In this document: in pieces, positions 7,774-16,016 of the stretch
Position numbering within the stretch: position 1 is the stretch's first letter
How the letters are laid out: every line of letters begins with the position of its first letter
Origin: Paraburkholderia susongensis
GTDB lineage: Bacteria > Pseudomonadota > Gammaproteobacteria > Burkholderiales > Burkholderiaceae
Direction: 5' to 3'
DNA length: 64,000 nt
NCBI RefSeq assembly: GCF_900177725.1
Contig: NZ_FXAT01000018.1
Location: 1-64,000 of the forward strand
Translations under genes and position numbers: made by a program
The notes under the pieces: model-generated
What the model was told of the DNA's origin: nothing
Databases searched by the model: none
What the model saw: only the letters and a program-made list of their open reading frames with translations

Positions 7774-7786
7774 CTTGATCCATCCA

Positions 7787-8677
7787 TCAGGGGTTCCAGG
7801 GACTGAAAGGTACAACCATGTCCCCACCGTCTCTCGCGCTGCCATTCCAGTTATGCGCGTGCGGTTTCATGCCATTGTGAAAATGGTCGAAATCCAGGTC
7901 TACAACGGGTTTTCCATCATCACCAAAGAGCCGCATCTGACCGCTGCCCGGATTCGTGTACCACGTACCAGGCTCGCCATCGTTCGGCGTTTTGGCAATG
8001 TCGAATGAGTCACCATCAGGTATATTCGTCTGGTACTCGAACGACTGCGCGTCGCCAAGCAGCGTTGAGGTGCCCCCATCGTCGGCCAAGCCGCTACCAT
8101 CTGCGCTATCCGCGTTCGCGCCGCGGTCACCGGCCAACGCACCAGCGCCAGTCGCATCGAGCAGACTGCCGCCGCTGCCGCGAGGCATGGCCGCGCGCGC
8201 AGCGACCAACCGGCCTTGCCGGATGGCCGGATCATACTGGCCGGACAGCCTGGGTTTGCCGTTCGGGAGATAGACTGCGCTCGCCGGAAGAGTCCTCAAC
8301 GGCGTGCTGTGAGGTCGTGGAAACAGGTCAGCACGAGGGCCTTTGATGGCAAGCAGCGAGCCCCTGCGCACCTCGGAGAGAAGCGCATTGATAACCCACC
8401 AGCCATCGGTGTCGGGGTTGCGGTCCCGAACACCACGCAACCACAGCCAGCCACGCTTCTGGATACTCCTGACCAGATTCCCGTCCTTCTCCCACTCGCG
8501 ACGGTTCAGTCCGGCAATACCGAGAAATTCCCGGGTATCTGCTTTGGCCTTCCCGAGGTCGGCGGCCTTTCTCAGGCACACCTTGTAGTGCTGTTCATCG
8601 CAGATAACATAACGGGCGCCCAGTGGTCTCTGACAGCACAGTTCCACGGAGCACATCTCAAATACAGTCAGGGACAT
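7787..8677 (-). CDS. Polymorphic toxin with C-terminal His/Asp-rich domain
   Basis: This 296-residue protein has no signal peptide. Residues 1-125 are a Trp/Arg-rich N-terminal module (KRGWLWLRG, WWVINALLSEVRRGS). Residues 130-205 are a low-complexity Gly/Ala/Asp linker after SAVYLPNGKPRLSGQYDP. The last 80 residues hold the probable toxin domain: GQMRLFGDDGKPV, then D260-L-D-F-D-H265-F-H267, then P-H273-A-H275-N-W277, ending PFSPW. This resembles C-terminal domains of RHS/CDI-type polymorphic toxins (I think the type-24 group, not verified). The clustered His and Asp suggest a metal-dependent or His-catalysed nuclease. Its immunity gene follows by 13 bases. Delivery, for example by a type VI or contact-dependent system, cannot be judged from this window. 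Confidence 0.6.
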   Translation of the reverse strand: MSLTVFEMCSVELCCQRPLGARYVICDEQHYKVCLRKAADLGKAKADTREFLGIAGLNRREWEKDGNLVRSIQKRGWLWLRGVRDRNPDTDGWWVINALLSEVRRGSLLAIKGPRADLFPRPHSTPLRTLPASAVYLPNGKPRLSGQYDPAIRQGRLVAARAAMPRGSGGSLLDATGAGALAGDRGANADSADGSGLADDGGTSTLLGDAQSFEYQTNIPDGDSFDIAKTPNDGEPGTWYTNPGSGQMRLFGDDGKPVVDLDFDHFHNGMKPHAHNWNGSARDGGDMVVPFSPWNP

Positions 8678-8801
8678 AGGTGTGTCGACGATCTATCTGA
8701 AGCCGCTGCCCGGATCGGCAGCGATCAGAATAAATACCGTGCGACAGGTTGTCCGTACATGGGCGACGGCCCAAAAATCTCCGTTGCCTTCGATGATGCA
8801 C

Positions 8802-8828
8802 AAAAAAGCCGACTTGTGAGAGTCGGCT
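8802..8828 (-). terminator. Intrinsic terminator after orphan immunity gene
   Basis: AGCCGACT/AGTCGGCT arms form a perfect 8-bp stem (8807-8814 and 8821-8828), followed on the minus strand by a run of T residues (8806-8802). It terminates the gene at 8845-9240 before the toxin start. It is related in sequence and surroundings to the terminator at 7359-7381. Confidence 0.8.
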
Positions 8829-8844
8829 AGAACTGCATCTGTGG

Positions 8845-9240
8845 CTACACAGTAATCTCCATGCCCTCGCACAGAATGACGATTTCCGCGCCGACCGACG
8901 GCTCGACGACAAACAGAAAAAGTGCCCCTTGCGAAAGCGCTCTTTCAATTTCGGTTGCTTTGGCATCGGCGAGGGACGCCTTGTAATCGTGCTGACTGTG
9001 CGCCCATTGCAGATAGTCTCGAACCTCGTCCGCTGAGAACACGCGCGACGTTGAAACGAGCACACGCGACACGACGTTCTGCAAACCGAAGTCATTGACG
9101 CGAAACGCCCTCACACCAGAGAACGTCAGATGAATATCGTCACCACTCGTCTGCTGAAAGTCGAGTTGCACGCTCTTGCGAGTACGCGAATAGGCAATAG
9201 TGCCAATCTCCGCGTCGTGATAGATGGGGTTCGTGCTCAT
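8845..9240 (-). CDS. Orphan immunity protein, paralogue of 7402-7773
   Basis: This 131-residue soluble protein aligns with the immunity protein at 7402-7773 through DDIHLTFSG, NDFGLQN and GAEIVI, with similar spacing and a similar C-terminal EV/EI ending. Elsewhere the two differ widely, as specificity-determining immunity paralogues do. No toxin precedes it; upstream on this strand are 230 bases without a toxin frame and then the convergent-side permease gene. It is therefore an orphan immunity gene, probably left from an earlier toxin or kept to resist kin toxins. It has its own terminator, so it is expressed separately from the toxin downstream. Confidence 0.62.
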   Translation of the reverse strand: MSTNPIYHDAEIGTIAYSRTRKSVQLDFQQTSGDDIHLTFSGVRAFRVNDFGLQNVVSRVLVSTSRVFSADEVRDYLQWAHSQHDYKASLADAKATEIERALSQGALFLFVVEPSVGAEIVILCEGMEITV

Positions 9241-9291
9241 AGGTGTCTTTGCCTGTCACCACAAGTCGAACCCCTACCGCCTAACGACGCC

Positions 9292-9456
9292 ATGGGGCTC
9301 CTCATCGATTTACAGGATCAGCTTCGGCAGAGAGGATGGAAACCATTTCGAGCAACACAAAGCCAGCCTATCGAAGACACGCCGGCCACGCGGGACGAGA
9401 TTCGGAAGTGCTTCGCTCCGACGAACTATCCGCAAGCCGGCAACGAGTATCAAGTC
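9292..9456 (+). other. Possible gene fragment at the island's right edge
   Basis: From ATG 9292 the plus frame reads MGLLIDLQDQLRQRGW, then QPIEDTPATRDEIRKCF and ends its protein-like stretch near NEYQV. Composition there looks coding. The frame then stays open only as the antisense of the permease gene at 9474. There is no known family and no good ribosome site. I read it as either a truncated remnant or chance, and mark it because it sits at the island/core junction. Confidence 0.25.
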
Positions 9457-9473
9457 TCCGCACACCACTCCAC

Positions 9474-10859
9474 TCAACGCCCCGCCATCTCCACCCCGCG
9501 CCGCGCATGCTCGCGCCGGCGTTTGATCACATACCCGATCCACATCAGCACGAGCCACGCCGGCACGAGCCAGACGGATACCGACAGACCCGGCGTCATC
9601 GCGAGAATCACGAGAATCAACGCCATGAACGCGAGGCAGATCCAGTTGCTGACCGGGAACCAGAACGAACGGAACACGAGCGTTTCGCCCGCGGCCATCA
9701 TCGCCTTGCGCGACTTCAGATGCGTGAGACTGATGAGCGCCCAGTTCAGCACGAGCGCGGCGACCACGAGCGCCATCAGCAGACCGAGCGCTTCGGCCGG
9801 AATCACGTAGTTGATAATCACGCACGCGAACGTCGCGAGCGCCGACAAACCGATCGCCATGTACGGCACACCGCGCCGGTCGACCTTCAGCAGCGCGCGC
9901 GGCGCATTGCCCTGCTCGGCGAGACCGTAGAGCATGCGGCTATTCGCGTACACGCCGCTGTTGTACACCGAGAGCGCCGCGGTCAGCACCACCACGTTGA
10001 GCACGTTCGCGGTCAGCGTCGAGCCGATCTGCGAGAAGATCATCACGAACGGGCTGCCGCCCGCCGCCACCTCGTTCCACGGATACAGCGACAGCAGCAC
10101 CGCGAGCGAGCAGATGTAGAAAATCAGAATCCGCAGGATCACCTGGTTGACGGCCTTCGGAATGCTCTTGCGCGGCTCGGCGGCCTCGGCAGCCGTAATG
10201 CCGATCAGCTCCAGCCCGCCGAACGAAAACATGATGACCGCCAGCATCGAGAAGAGCCCGTGAAAGCCGTGCGGGAAAAAGCCGCCGTGGCTCCACAGAT
10301 TCGCGACCGTCGCCTGCGGACCGCCGCGTCCGCTCGCGAGCAGATAAGCGCCGAACACGATCATGCCGATCACCGCCACGACCTTGATGATCGCGAACCA
10401 GAACTCGGTTTCGCCGTAGGCCTTCACGTTGGCGAGATTGATCGCGTTGATCGCCGCGAAGCAGACGAGCGCCGACACCCAGGCCGGCACGCCCGGCCAC
10501 CAGAAATGCACATAAGTGCCGACCGCAGTCAGCTCGGCCATGCTCACGAGCACGTAGAGCACCCAGTAATTCCAGCCCGACAGGAAGCCCGGGAAGTCGC
10601 CCCAGTACTTGTACGCGAAGTGGCTGAACGAGCCGGCGACCGGTTCCTGCGCGACCATCTCGCCGAGCTGGCGCATGATCATGAAGGCAATCACGCCGCC
10701 GATCGCGTAGCCGAGAATCATCGACGGACCGGCCGCCTGCAACACGCTCGCGGAGCCGAGAAAGAGACCCGTGCCGATCGCGCCGCCGAGCGCGATCAAC
10801 TGGATGTGGCGATTCTTGAGCCCGCGCTTCAGGCCCTCTTGCTGCTGTGCACTATTCAT
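9474..10859 (-). CDS. aroP: Aromatic amino acid permease, AroP/PheP type
   Basis: This 461-residue inner-membrane protein starts at ATG 10859 (MNSAQQQEGLKRGLKNRH). The longer upstream frame is only open sequence. It belongs to the amino acid transporter (AAT) branch of the APC superfamily and has about 12 hydrophobic spans. Family marks are IQLIALGGAIGTGLFLGS in the first helix, MSFGG-like FSFGGLELIGITAAEA in the middle, and QGNAPRAL. Wording around NYWVLYVLVSMAELTAVG and the WWP-x-VPAWVSA loop matches PheP/AroP more than GabP or LysP. It should be a proton-driven importer of phenylalanine, tyrosine or tryptophan; exact specificity needs transport data. It is monocistronic and is the first core gene right of the island. 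Confidence 0.82.
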   Translation of the reverse strand: MNSAQQQEGLKRGLKNRHIQLIALGGAIGTGLFLGSASVLQAAGPSMILGYAIGGVIAFMIMRQLGEMVAQEPVAGSFSHFAYKYWGDFPGFLSGWNYWVLYVLVSMAELTAVGTYVHFWWPGVPAWVSALVCFAAINAINLANVKAYGETEFWFAIIKVVAVIGMIVFGAYLLASGRGGPQATVANLWSHGGFFPHGFHGLFSMLAVIMFSFGGLELIGITAAEAAEPRKSIPKAVNQVILRILIFYICSLAVLLSLYPWNEVAAGGSPFVMIFSQIGSTLTANVLNVVVLTAALSVYNSGVYANSRMLYGLAEQGNAPRALLKVDRRGVPYMAIGLSALATFACVIINYVIPAEALGLLMALVVAALVLNWALISLTHLKSRKAMMAAGETLVFRSFWFPVSNWICLAFMALILVILAMTPGLSVSVWLVPAWLVLMWIGYVIKRRREHARRGVEMAGR

Positions 10860-11102
10860 TGCGCCCTGCTGTATGGAGATCGCTGTATGTAGACCGCTGG
10901 GTAAAGTACCCAGCCTTACCCAGCCGGACGTGGTGGTTCGGCCCGGCAAAACCCATAATTTTATCCCGGCCGATAATCCTCCGACATTCGGAGCAACCCG
11001 CGTTGGTTCTCCGCCGCACCTAAGCGCGAGGATTGTGATTGTCACCACAGTGGGGCTTCGGTATGTTGCCGTAGTCGACCTCTCAGCCTGCGGAGACTCA
11101 GC

Positions 11103-12074
11103 ATGTTGCCCAAACGTCTGCTTTGCGCCGCCGTTTTGTGTCTCTGCTTCGCGGGCGCGGGCGCGCTCGCCCAGACAACGCCTGCGGTTCCATCGGCTGA
11201 AACGCCGCCGGCCGGATCGCAGTCCGGCGACGAGCCTGCCACCCAGCCGGCCGAGGAAGCGAGCGCGCCGCAGGCGCCTGCTCCCGCGCCCGCCATGCAG
11301 GCGCCCCCAGCGGCCACCGCCGCTCCCACTGCCGCCGCCTCGGCTCCGAACACGCCCCCCGCCATGCCGCTCGCCGGCCCCGTGCGCAACATCGTGCTCG
11401 TGCACGGCGCTTTCGTCGACGGTTCGAGCTGGAACGGCGTCGTCGCGAAGCTCCAGCAGAAGGGCTATCACGTGAGCTCAGTGCAGAACCCGCTCACCTC
11501 GCTCGCCGACGACGTCGCCGCGACCCGCCGCGTGCTCGCGCGCGAGGACGGTCCGGTGCTGCTGGTCGGGCACTCGTGGGGCGGCGTCGTCATCACCGAG
11601 GTCGCGGCGAATGCGCCGAACGTCGCCGGGCTCGTGTATGTCGCCGCGCTCGCGCCGGAGCTGCACGAATCGGCGGTGGACGTGATGAAGCACGCGGCGC
11701 CGATGCCGGCGGGTCAGAACATCAGCGCGGACGCCAACGGCTTTTTGTGGCTCGATCGCGCGCACTATCGCGCCGACCTCGCGGCCGACGTGCCCGAAAC
11801 CGTCACGCGCGTACTCGCCGCCGCGCAGGTGCCGATCGCGGCGAAAGCGTTCAACGAACCGGTCGATCAGGTCGGCTGGAAAGAGAAACCGTCGTGGTAC
11901 GTGCTGACGACGAAGGACCGCGCGGTATCGCCGGCGCTGCAGAAGCAGATGGCCGAGCGAATCGGCGCGAAGGTCGTGCCGGTCGCGTCGAGCCACCTCG
12001 CGCCGGTGTCGCACGCGGGCGCGGTAGCCGATGCGATCGATCGCGCCGCGCGCGAGTTGAGCCGGCAGCAGTAG
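11103..12074 (+). CDS. Exported alpha/beta hydrolase
   Basis: This 323-residue protein has a signal peptide (MLPKRLLCAAVLCLCF..., likely cut after ALAQ near residue 24) and a Pro/Ala-rich linker of about 65 residues before the folded domain. The hydrolase domain opens with NIVLVHGAFVDGSSW. The nucleophile is Ser158 in GHSWGG. The acid is probably the Asp in TTKDRAVSP, and the His is in SSHLAPVSH. This resembles the esterase-like salicylate esterase/HNL branch of alpha/beta hydrolases. It probably acts in the periplasm on a small ester or amide; the substrate is unknown. It is divergent from aroP across 243 bases and has no operon partner. Confidence 0.85.
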   Translation: MLPKRLLCAAVLCLCFAGAGALAQTTPAVPSAETPPAGSQSGDEPATQPAEEASAPQAPAPAPAMQAPPAATAAPTAAASAPNTPPAMPLAGPVRNIVLVHGAFVDGSSWNGVVAKLQQKGYHVSSVQNPLTSLADDVAATRRVLAREDGPVLLVGHSWGGVVITEVAANAPNVAGLVYVAALAPELHESAVDVMKHAAPMPAGQNISADANGFLWLDRAHYRADLAADVPETVTRVLAAAQVPIAAKAFNEPVDQVGWKEKPSWYVLTTKDRAVSPALQKQMAERIGAKVVPVASSHLAPVSHAGAVADAIDRAARELSRQQ

Positions 12075-12215
12075 ACACAGCCGGCTCGTGCGTACCCGGG
12101 AACGACGGTGGGCCGCGCCGAGACGCGTGGCTGGCGGCGGATGGACGGCTCCCGTCGCGAAGCGGACGGATCGTGAACCTTCAGGCAGGAACGCAACGCG
12201 AGCCGAGCCGGCCGC

Positions 12216-13049
12216 TCAGCGCAGCATGAACGACATCGCCGACAGGCAGTTGAGCATCCGCACCGCATGTTCGGCCGACGCCGCGTCAAAGCGCAGCGTC
12301 ACGCCATCGACGCGCGTGAGCGTCGGCCACTGACAGAACAGATCGGCGAGCGCGCTCGTTTGCACGCGCAGTTCGCACTCGACGGGCTGCGCCTCTGCGC
12401 GCGTCGCCTGCGGCGCCCGCCCCTCATCGATGTGCTGACGGACCACGTCGCGCGCAGCGGCATGGAGCATCTCGCGCACGCTCGCGGGCGACTGCGTAAC
12501 CCCGCTCGCATTGCCGGTCGCGCGCTTCGTGACGACAAAACGCGCGCCCGGAAAACGCGGCGCGGTTTCCTCGGCGAATACGTCATCGCCCGATAGAAGC
12601 GCGACGCGTGCGCCATATTCTTCGGCGAGCGCACCGTACACCCCTGCTTCGCCGAGTTCGACGCCGTTGAACGCGACGCGCGCGAACGCGAAGCTGTTGA
12701 TCGTGTGCGCGAGGATGCCGCGTGTTTGCGCCTTCGCGTGATAGCCGATCATGAAGACGAGCGCGGCGCCGTATTCGACTCCGGCCATCATGCCGAGTGT
12801 GCGCGGCTTGCCGAGCACGACTTGCGCGCGCGGATCGAGCAGATCGGGCAGCAGGTTGCGAAAGCCGCCGTGCGAATCGTTGACCCATACCTCGGTCGCG
12901 CCGCTCGCGAACGCGCCTTCGATGGCGGCGTTGGCTTCGAGCGTCATCCAGCGGCGCGCGGCTTCGTATTCGCCGTTGCCGGCGCGTGTCTGCTCGGCAT
13001 GGAACACGCCGGCCACGCCTTCGATATCGGCGGAAATGAGGACTTTCAT
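12216..13049 (-). CDS. dppA: D-aminopeptidase, DppA type (peptidase family M55)
   Basis: This 277-residue enzyme has all the zinc ligands known for Bacillus DppA at nearly the same numbering: Asp8 and Glu10 in SADIEG, His60 in NDSHGG, His104 in GYHAK, with His115 and Glu134 (ELGEAG) nearby. The family removes N-terminal D-amino acids such as D-Ala from short peptides and forms a decamer in the cytosol. Its start overlaps the stop of the DmpA-type peptidase by 4 bases (ATGA, 13046-13049), so it is the last gene of the gsi-type operon. In context it would process peptides taken up by the adjacent ABC importer. Confidence 0.88.
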   Translation of the reverse strand: MKVLISADIEGVAGVFHAEQTRAGNGEYEAARRWMTLEANAAIEGAFASGATEVWVNDSHGGFRNLLPDLLDPRAQVVLGKPRTLGMMAGVEYGAALVFMIGYHAKAQTRGILAHTINSFAFARVAFNGVELGEAGVYGALAEEYGARVALLSGDDVFAEETAPRFPGARFVVTKRATGNASGVTQSPASVREMLHAAARDVVRQHIDEGRAPQATRAEAQPVECELRVQTSALADLFCQWPTLTRVDGVTLRFDAASAEHAVRMLNCLSAMSFMLR

Positions 13050-14170
13050 TGCTCAGGAGTCTTCAGGAGTTGGACGAGGTCCGGTGCGCTGTCGCGCAGC
13101 GAAACACGCCGGTGGCCGTCGCGGCCGGTCACGGATTCCGCGCTCCACAATGCATCGACGATCGCCTGCTCGACGCTGTCGGCGCAGGCGCGAAACAGCG
13201 GGTCCATGCAGTGATCGGCGACGAGCGGCGGCAGCGTGACACGGTCGGCGCCGTGCGGCACGGTGTAGGCGGTGGAAAACGCCAGTGCGATGTCGCCGCT
13301 GCCGTGGCCGTACACCGAGCCGGTGCGCGCGAGACCCGCCGCCGCGCGCGACGACAGGCGCTTCAACTGGCGCGCGTCGAGCGGCGCATCGGTGGCGACG
13401 ATCATGATGATCGAACCTTGCTCGGGCTTGTCGGCCGTCGCGCTGGCTGCGGCGGCGTGAGTGACGTTAGCGGCATTAACGGTGGTGGCCCCGGCCGCGC
13501 GCTGCGCGAGCACACGGCCGAGCGGCGTGCCGTCGATCGTCAGCATCGGCAAGCGGCCGAAGTTCGCGAGCACCAGCGCGCCGACCGTATAAGCGCGCCC
13601 CGCTGCGTTCACCACACGCGACGCATTGCCGATGCCGCCCTTCAGATCGAAGCACGACATGCCGCGCCCCGCGCCGACCGCGCCGCTTGCGACGTCAGTA
13701 CTCGCGGCGTCGAACGCTTCGTTGAAATGCTGTTCGGTGACCGCCAGTGCCTGAATATCGTTCAGGTAGCCGTCGTTGCATTCGAATACGAGCGGATTGA
13801 CCGTCGGCCATTCGCGACCGATGCGCGGATTCGCGCGAATCGCCGCCCTGATCTGCGCCTGCGCGATCGCGCCGACGCCGAACGTATTGGTCAGCGCGAT
13901 CGGAGTTTCGAGCGTGCCCAACTCCTCGACCTGCACGAGCCCGACGCTCTTGCCAAAACCATTGATGACCGACGCCGCCGCGGGCACCTTGTCGGCGAAC
14001 GGATCGCCGCGATGCGGACGGATCACGCTCACGCCGGTTTGCAGCGCGCCTTCAGCGAGCGTGCAATGTCCGACGCTCACACCTTCCACATCGGCGATCG
14101 TGCCGAGCGGTCCGGCCGGCAACGTGCCGATATGCGGCGCACGCTCACCGGAATAGTTAGCGTTACTCAT
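13046..14170 (-). CDS. P1-family aminopeptidase, DmpA/BapA type
   Basis: This 374-residue Ntn-hydrolase-like enzyme begins at ATG 14170 (MSNANYSGERAPHIG); the much longer upstream frame overlaps the permease gene and is not used. The self-cleavage site is Gly252-Ser253 in EQGSIIMIVATDAPL, and Ser253 becomes the N-terminal nucleophile of the small subunit. The GAGRGMSCFDLKGGIGNAS segment before it is typical of the family. Members cleave L- or D-aminoacyl amides (DmpA) or beta-peptides (BapA). It overlaps the permease gsiD by 4 bases upstream and dppA by 4 bases downstream. It therefore probably degrades imported unusual peptides in the cytosol. Confidence 0.85.
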   Translation of the reverse strand: MSNANYSGERAPHIGTLPAGPLGTIADVEGVSVGHCTLAEGALQTGVSVIRPHRGDPFADKVPAAASVINGFGKSVGLVQVEELGTLETPIALTNTFGVGAIAQAQIRAAIRANPRIGREWPTVNPLVFECNDGYLNDIQALAVTEQHFNEAFDAASTDVASGAVGAGRGMSCFDLKGGIGNASRVVNAAGRAYTVGALVLANFGRLPMLTIDGTPLGRVLAQRAAGATTVNAANVTHAAAASATADKPEQGSIIMIVATDAPLDARQLKRLSSRAAAGLARTGSVYGHGSGDIALAFSTAYTVPHGADRVTLPPLVADHCMDPLFRACADSVEQAIVDALWSAESVTGRDGHRRVSLRDSAPDLVQLLKTPEQ

Positions 14171-15072
14171 GGTCGATCCAGCTTCGGATCGAGCGCGTCG
14201 CGCAGACCGTCGCCGAGCAGGTTGAACGCGAGCACGGTCAGGAAAATCGCAAGACTCGGAAACAGCGCGATATGCGGCGCGGTCACCATATCGGCGCGCG
14301 CTTCGTTGAGCATCGCGCCCCATTCGGGCGTCGGCGGCTGCGCGCCGAGGCCGAGGAACGACAGGCTCGCTGCGGTGATGATCGACGTGCCGATCCGCAT
14401 CGTCAGATACACGACGACCGACGAAATTGTGCCCGGCAGGATGTGCCGCACGATGATCGTCCAGTCCGACGCGCCGATGCTGCGTGCCGCCTCGATATAC
14501 GTGAGCTGCTTGAGCATCAGCGTATTGCCGCGCACGAGCCGCGCGAACGCCGGAATGCTGAAGATCGCCACCGCGCAGATCACGTTGATCATGCCGTTGC
14601 CGAGAATCGCCACGACGCCGATCGCGAGCAGAATGCCGGGAAACGCGAACAGCACGTCGGCGACGCGCATCGTGATGCGGTCCCACCAGCCTTCGTAGTA
14701 ACCGGCGAGCAGTCCGAAGAACGTGCCGATCGCCGCACCGATCGCTACCGACAGAAAACCCGCTTCGAGCGAAATGCGCGAACCGACGAGAATGCGGCTG
14801 AAAATATCGCGGCCCAATGAATCGACGCCGAACCAGTGCGCCGCGGACGGTCCCGCGTTCAGCGCGTCGTAGTCGAAGAAATTCTCGGGGTCGTACGGCA
14901 CGATATGCGGCGCGACGATCGCGACCACGATCAGCAGCAGCACGAAAACGCCGGCCGCCATCGCGACGTGCTGCTTGCGGAACTTGCGCCAGAACTCGCT
15001 CCACGGCGTGCGGATCGCACGTTCGGCGGAAGCGGCGTTGGCCGCGTTCGGCCCGGTGGCAGTGGTGCTCAT
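14167..15072 (-). CDS. gsiD: Peptide ABC transporter permease, GsiD/DppC type
   Basis: This 301-residue inner-membrane permease has an N-terminal cytoplasmic tail (about 35 residues), an OppC-type first helix (VAMAAGVFVLLLIVVAIV) and the periplasmic WFGVDSLGRDIFSR motif diagnostic of DppC/OppC/GsiD. The EAARSIGASDWTIIVRHILP motif is the EAA loop that docks the ATPase. It should pair with GsiC (15080-16000) to form the channel for glutathione or peptides. It follows gsiC by 7 bases and overlaps the P1 peptidase gene by 4. Glutathione specificity is inferred from the iaaA-gsiABCD gene order, not from residues. Confidence 0.88.
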   Translation of the reverse strand: MSTTATGPNAANAASAERAIRTPWSEFWRKFRKQHVAMAAGVFVLLLIVVAIVAPHIVPYDPENFFDYDALNAGPSAAHWFGVDSLGRDIFSRILVGSRISLEAGFLSVAIGAAIGTFFGLLAGYYEGWWDRITMRVADVLFAFPGILLAIGVVAILGNGMINVICAVAIFSIPAFARLVRGNTLMLKQLTYIEAARSIGASDWTIIVRHILPGTISSVVVYLTMRIGTSIITAASLSFLGLGAQPPTPEWGAMLNEARADMVTAPHIALFPSLAIFLTVLAFNLLGDGLRDALDPKLDRP

Positions 15073-15079
15073 GCGCGCC

Positions 15080-16000
15080 TCACTTGAAACGGATGGTCGG
15101 ATTGATCACGGCGTACAGCACGTCGACGATCAGGTTGATGATGATGAATTCGAGCGAGAACAACAGCACCTCGGCCTGGATGATCGGGTAGTCGCGCATC
15201 GCCACGGCATCGACGAGCAGGCGCCCCAGCCCTGGCCAGTTGAACACCACTTCGACGACGATCGAGCCGCCGAGCAGAAAGCCGAATTGCAGACCCATCA
15301 TTGTGACGACGGGGATCAGCGCGTTGCGCAGGCAGTGCTTGACGATCACGAGCCGCTCGGGCACGCCCTTGGCACGCGCGGTGCGCACGAAATCCTCGTG
15401 CATCACCTCGACGAACGAAGCGCGCGTGAAGCGCGCCATCACCGCCGCGACCGCCGCGCCGAGCGTGAGCGACGGCAGCACGTAGCTGCGCCACGAACCG
15501 TCGCCGACGATCGGCAGCCAGCCGAGCTTCACCGAGAAAATCTCCATGAGCAGCATGCCGAGCGCGAACGCGGGAAACGAAATGCCCGACACCGCGAGCG
15601 TCATGCCGAGCCGGTCGGGCCAGCGGTTGCGCCACACCGCTGAAACGATGCCGAGCGCCATGCCGATCACGACCGCCCACACCATGCTCGCGATCGTCAG
15701 CCACAGCGTCGGCATGAAGCGTTCGGCGATTTCCTGACTCACGGGCCGCTTGCTGCGCGTCGACACGCCGAAGTCGCCGTGCGCGATACGCCAGAAGAAG
15801 TTGACGAACTGCTGCGGCAACGGCTTGTCGAGGCCGAGGTCGGAGCGCACGAGCGCGACGGTCGCCTCGTCCGCTTCGGGACCGGCGGCGAGCCGCGCCG
15901 GATCGCCGGGCAACAGATGCACGAACAGAAACACCAGCACGGCGACGATGAAGAGCGTCGGCAGCAGGCCAAAGAGACGTTTGACGAGGAAGTTCAGCAT
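15080..16000 (-). CDS. gsiC: Peptide ABC transporter permease, GsiC/DppB type
   Basis: I chose ATG 16000 (306 residues, MLNFLVKRLFGLLPTLF) because it gives the standard DppB/GsiC N-terminal helix. The frame to 16159 would overlap gsiB. The protein shows the LPGDP motif after the first helix, a GDFG segment, and the EAA-type loop RTARAKGVPERLVIVKHCLRN. The inner membrane should be spanned about six times. It lies 16 bases after the binding-protein gene and 7 before gsiD, in the order expected for a gsiBCD unit. It forms the translocation pore together with GsiD, energised by GsiA. Confidence 0.9.
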   Translation of the reverse strand: MLNFLVKRLFGLLPTLFIVAVLVFLFVHLLPGDPARLAAGPEADEATVALVRSDLGLDKPLPQQFVNFFWRIAHGDFGVSTRSKRPVSQEIAERFMPTLWLTIASMVWAVVIGMALGIVSAVWRNRWPDRLGMTLAVSGISFPAFALGMLLMEIFSVKLGWLPIVGDGSWRSYVLPSLTLGAAVAAVMARFTRASFVEVMHEDFVRTARAKGVPERLVIVKHCLRNALIPVVTMMGLQFGFLLGGSIVVEVVFNWPGLGRLLVDAVAMRDYPIIQAEVLLFSLEFIIINLIVDVLYAVINPTIRFK

Positions 16001-16016
16001 GAAACCAATCCGGTTA

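Noticed and set aside
9336..10892. A 518-codon plus-strand open frame
   Set aside because: It is the antisense of the aroP-type permease; composition is the Arg/His/Glu-rich pattern typical of reverse-strand frames in high-GC genes.
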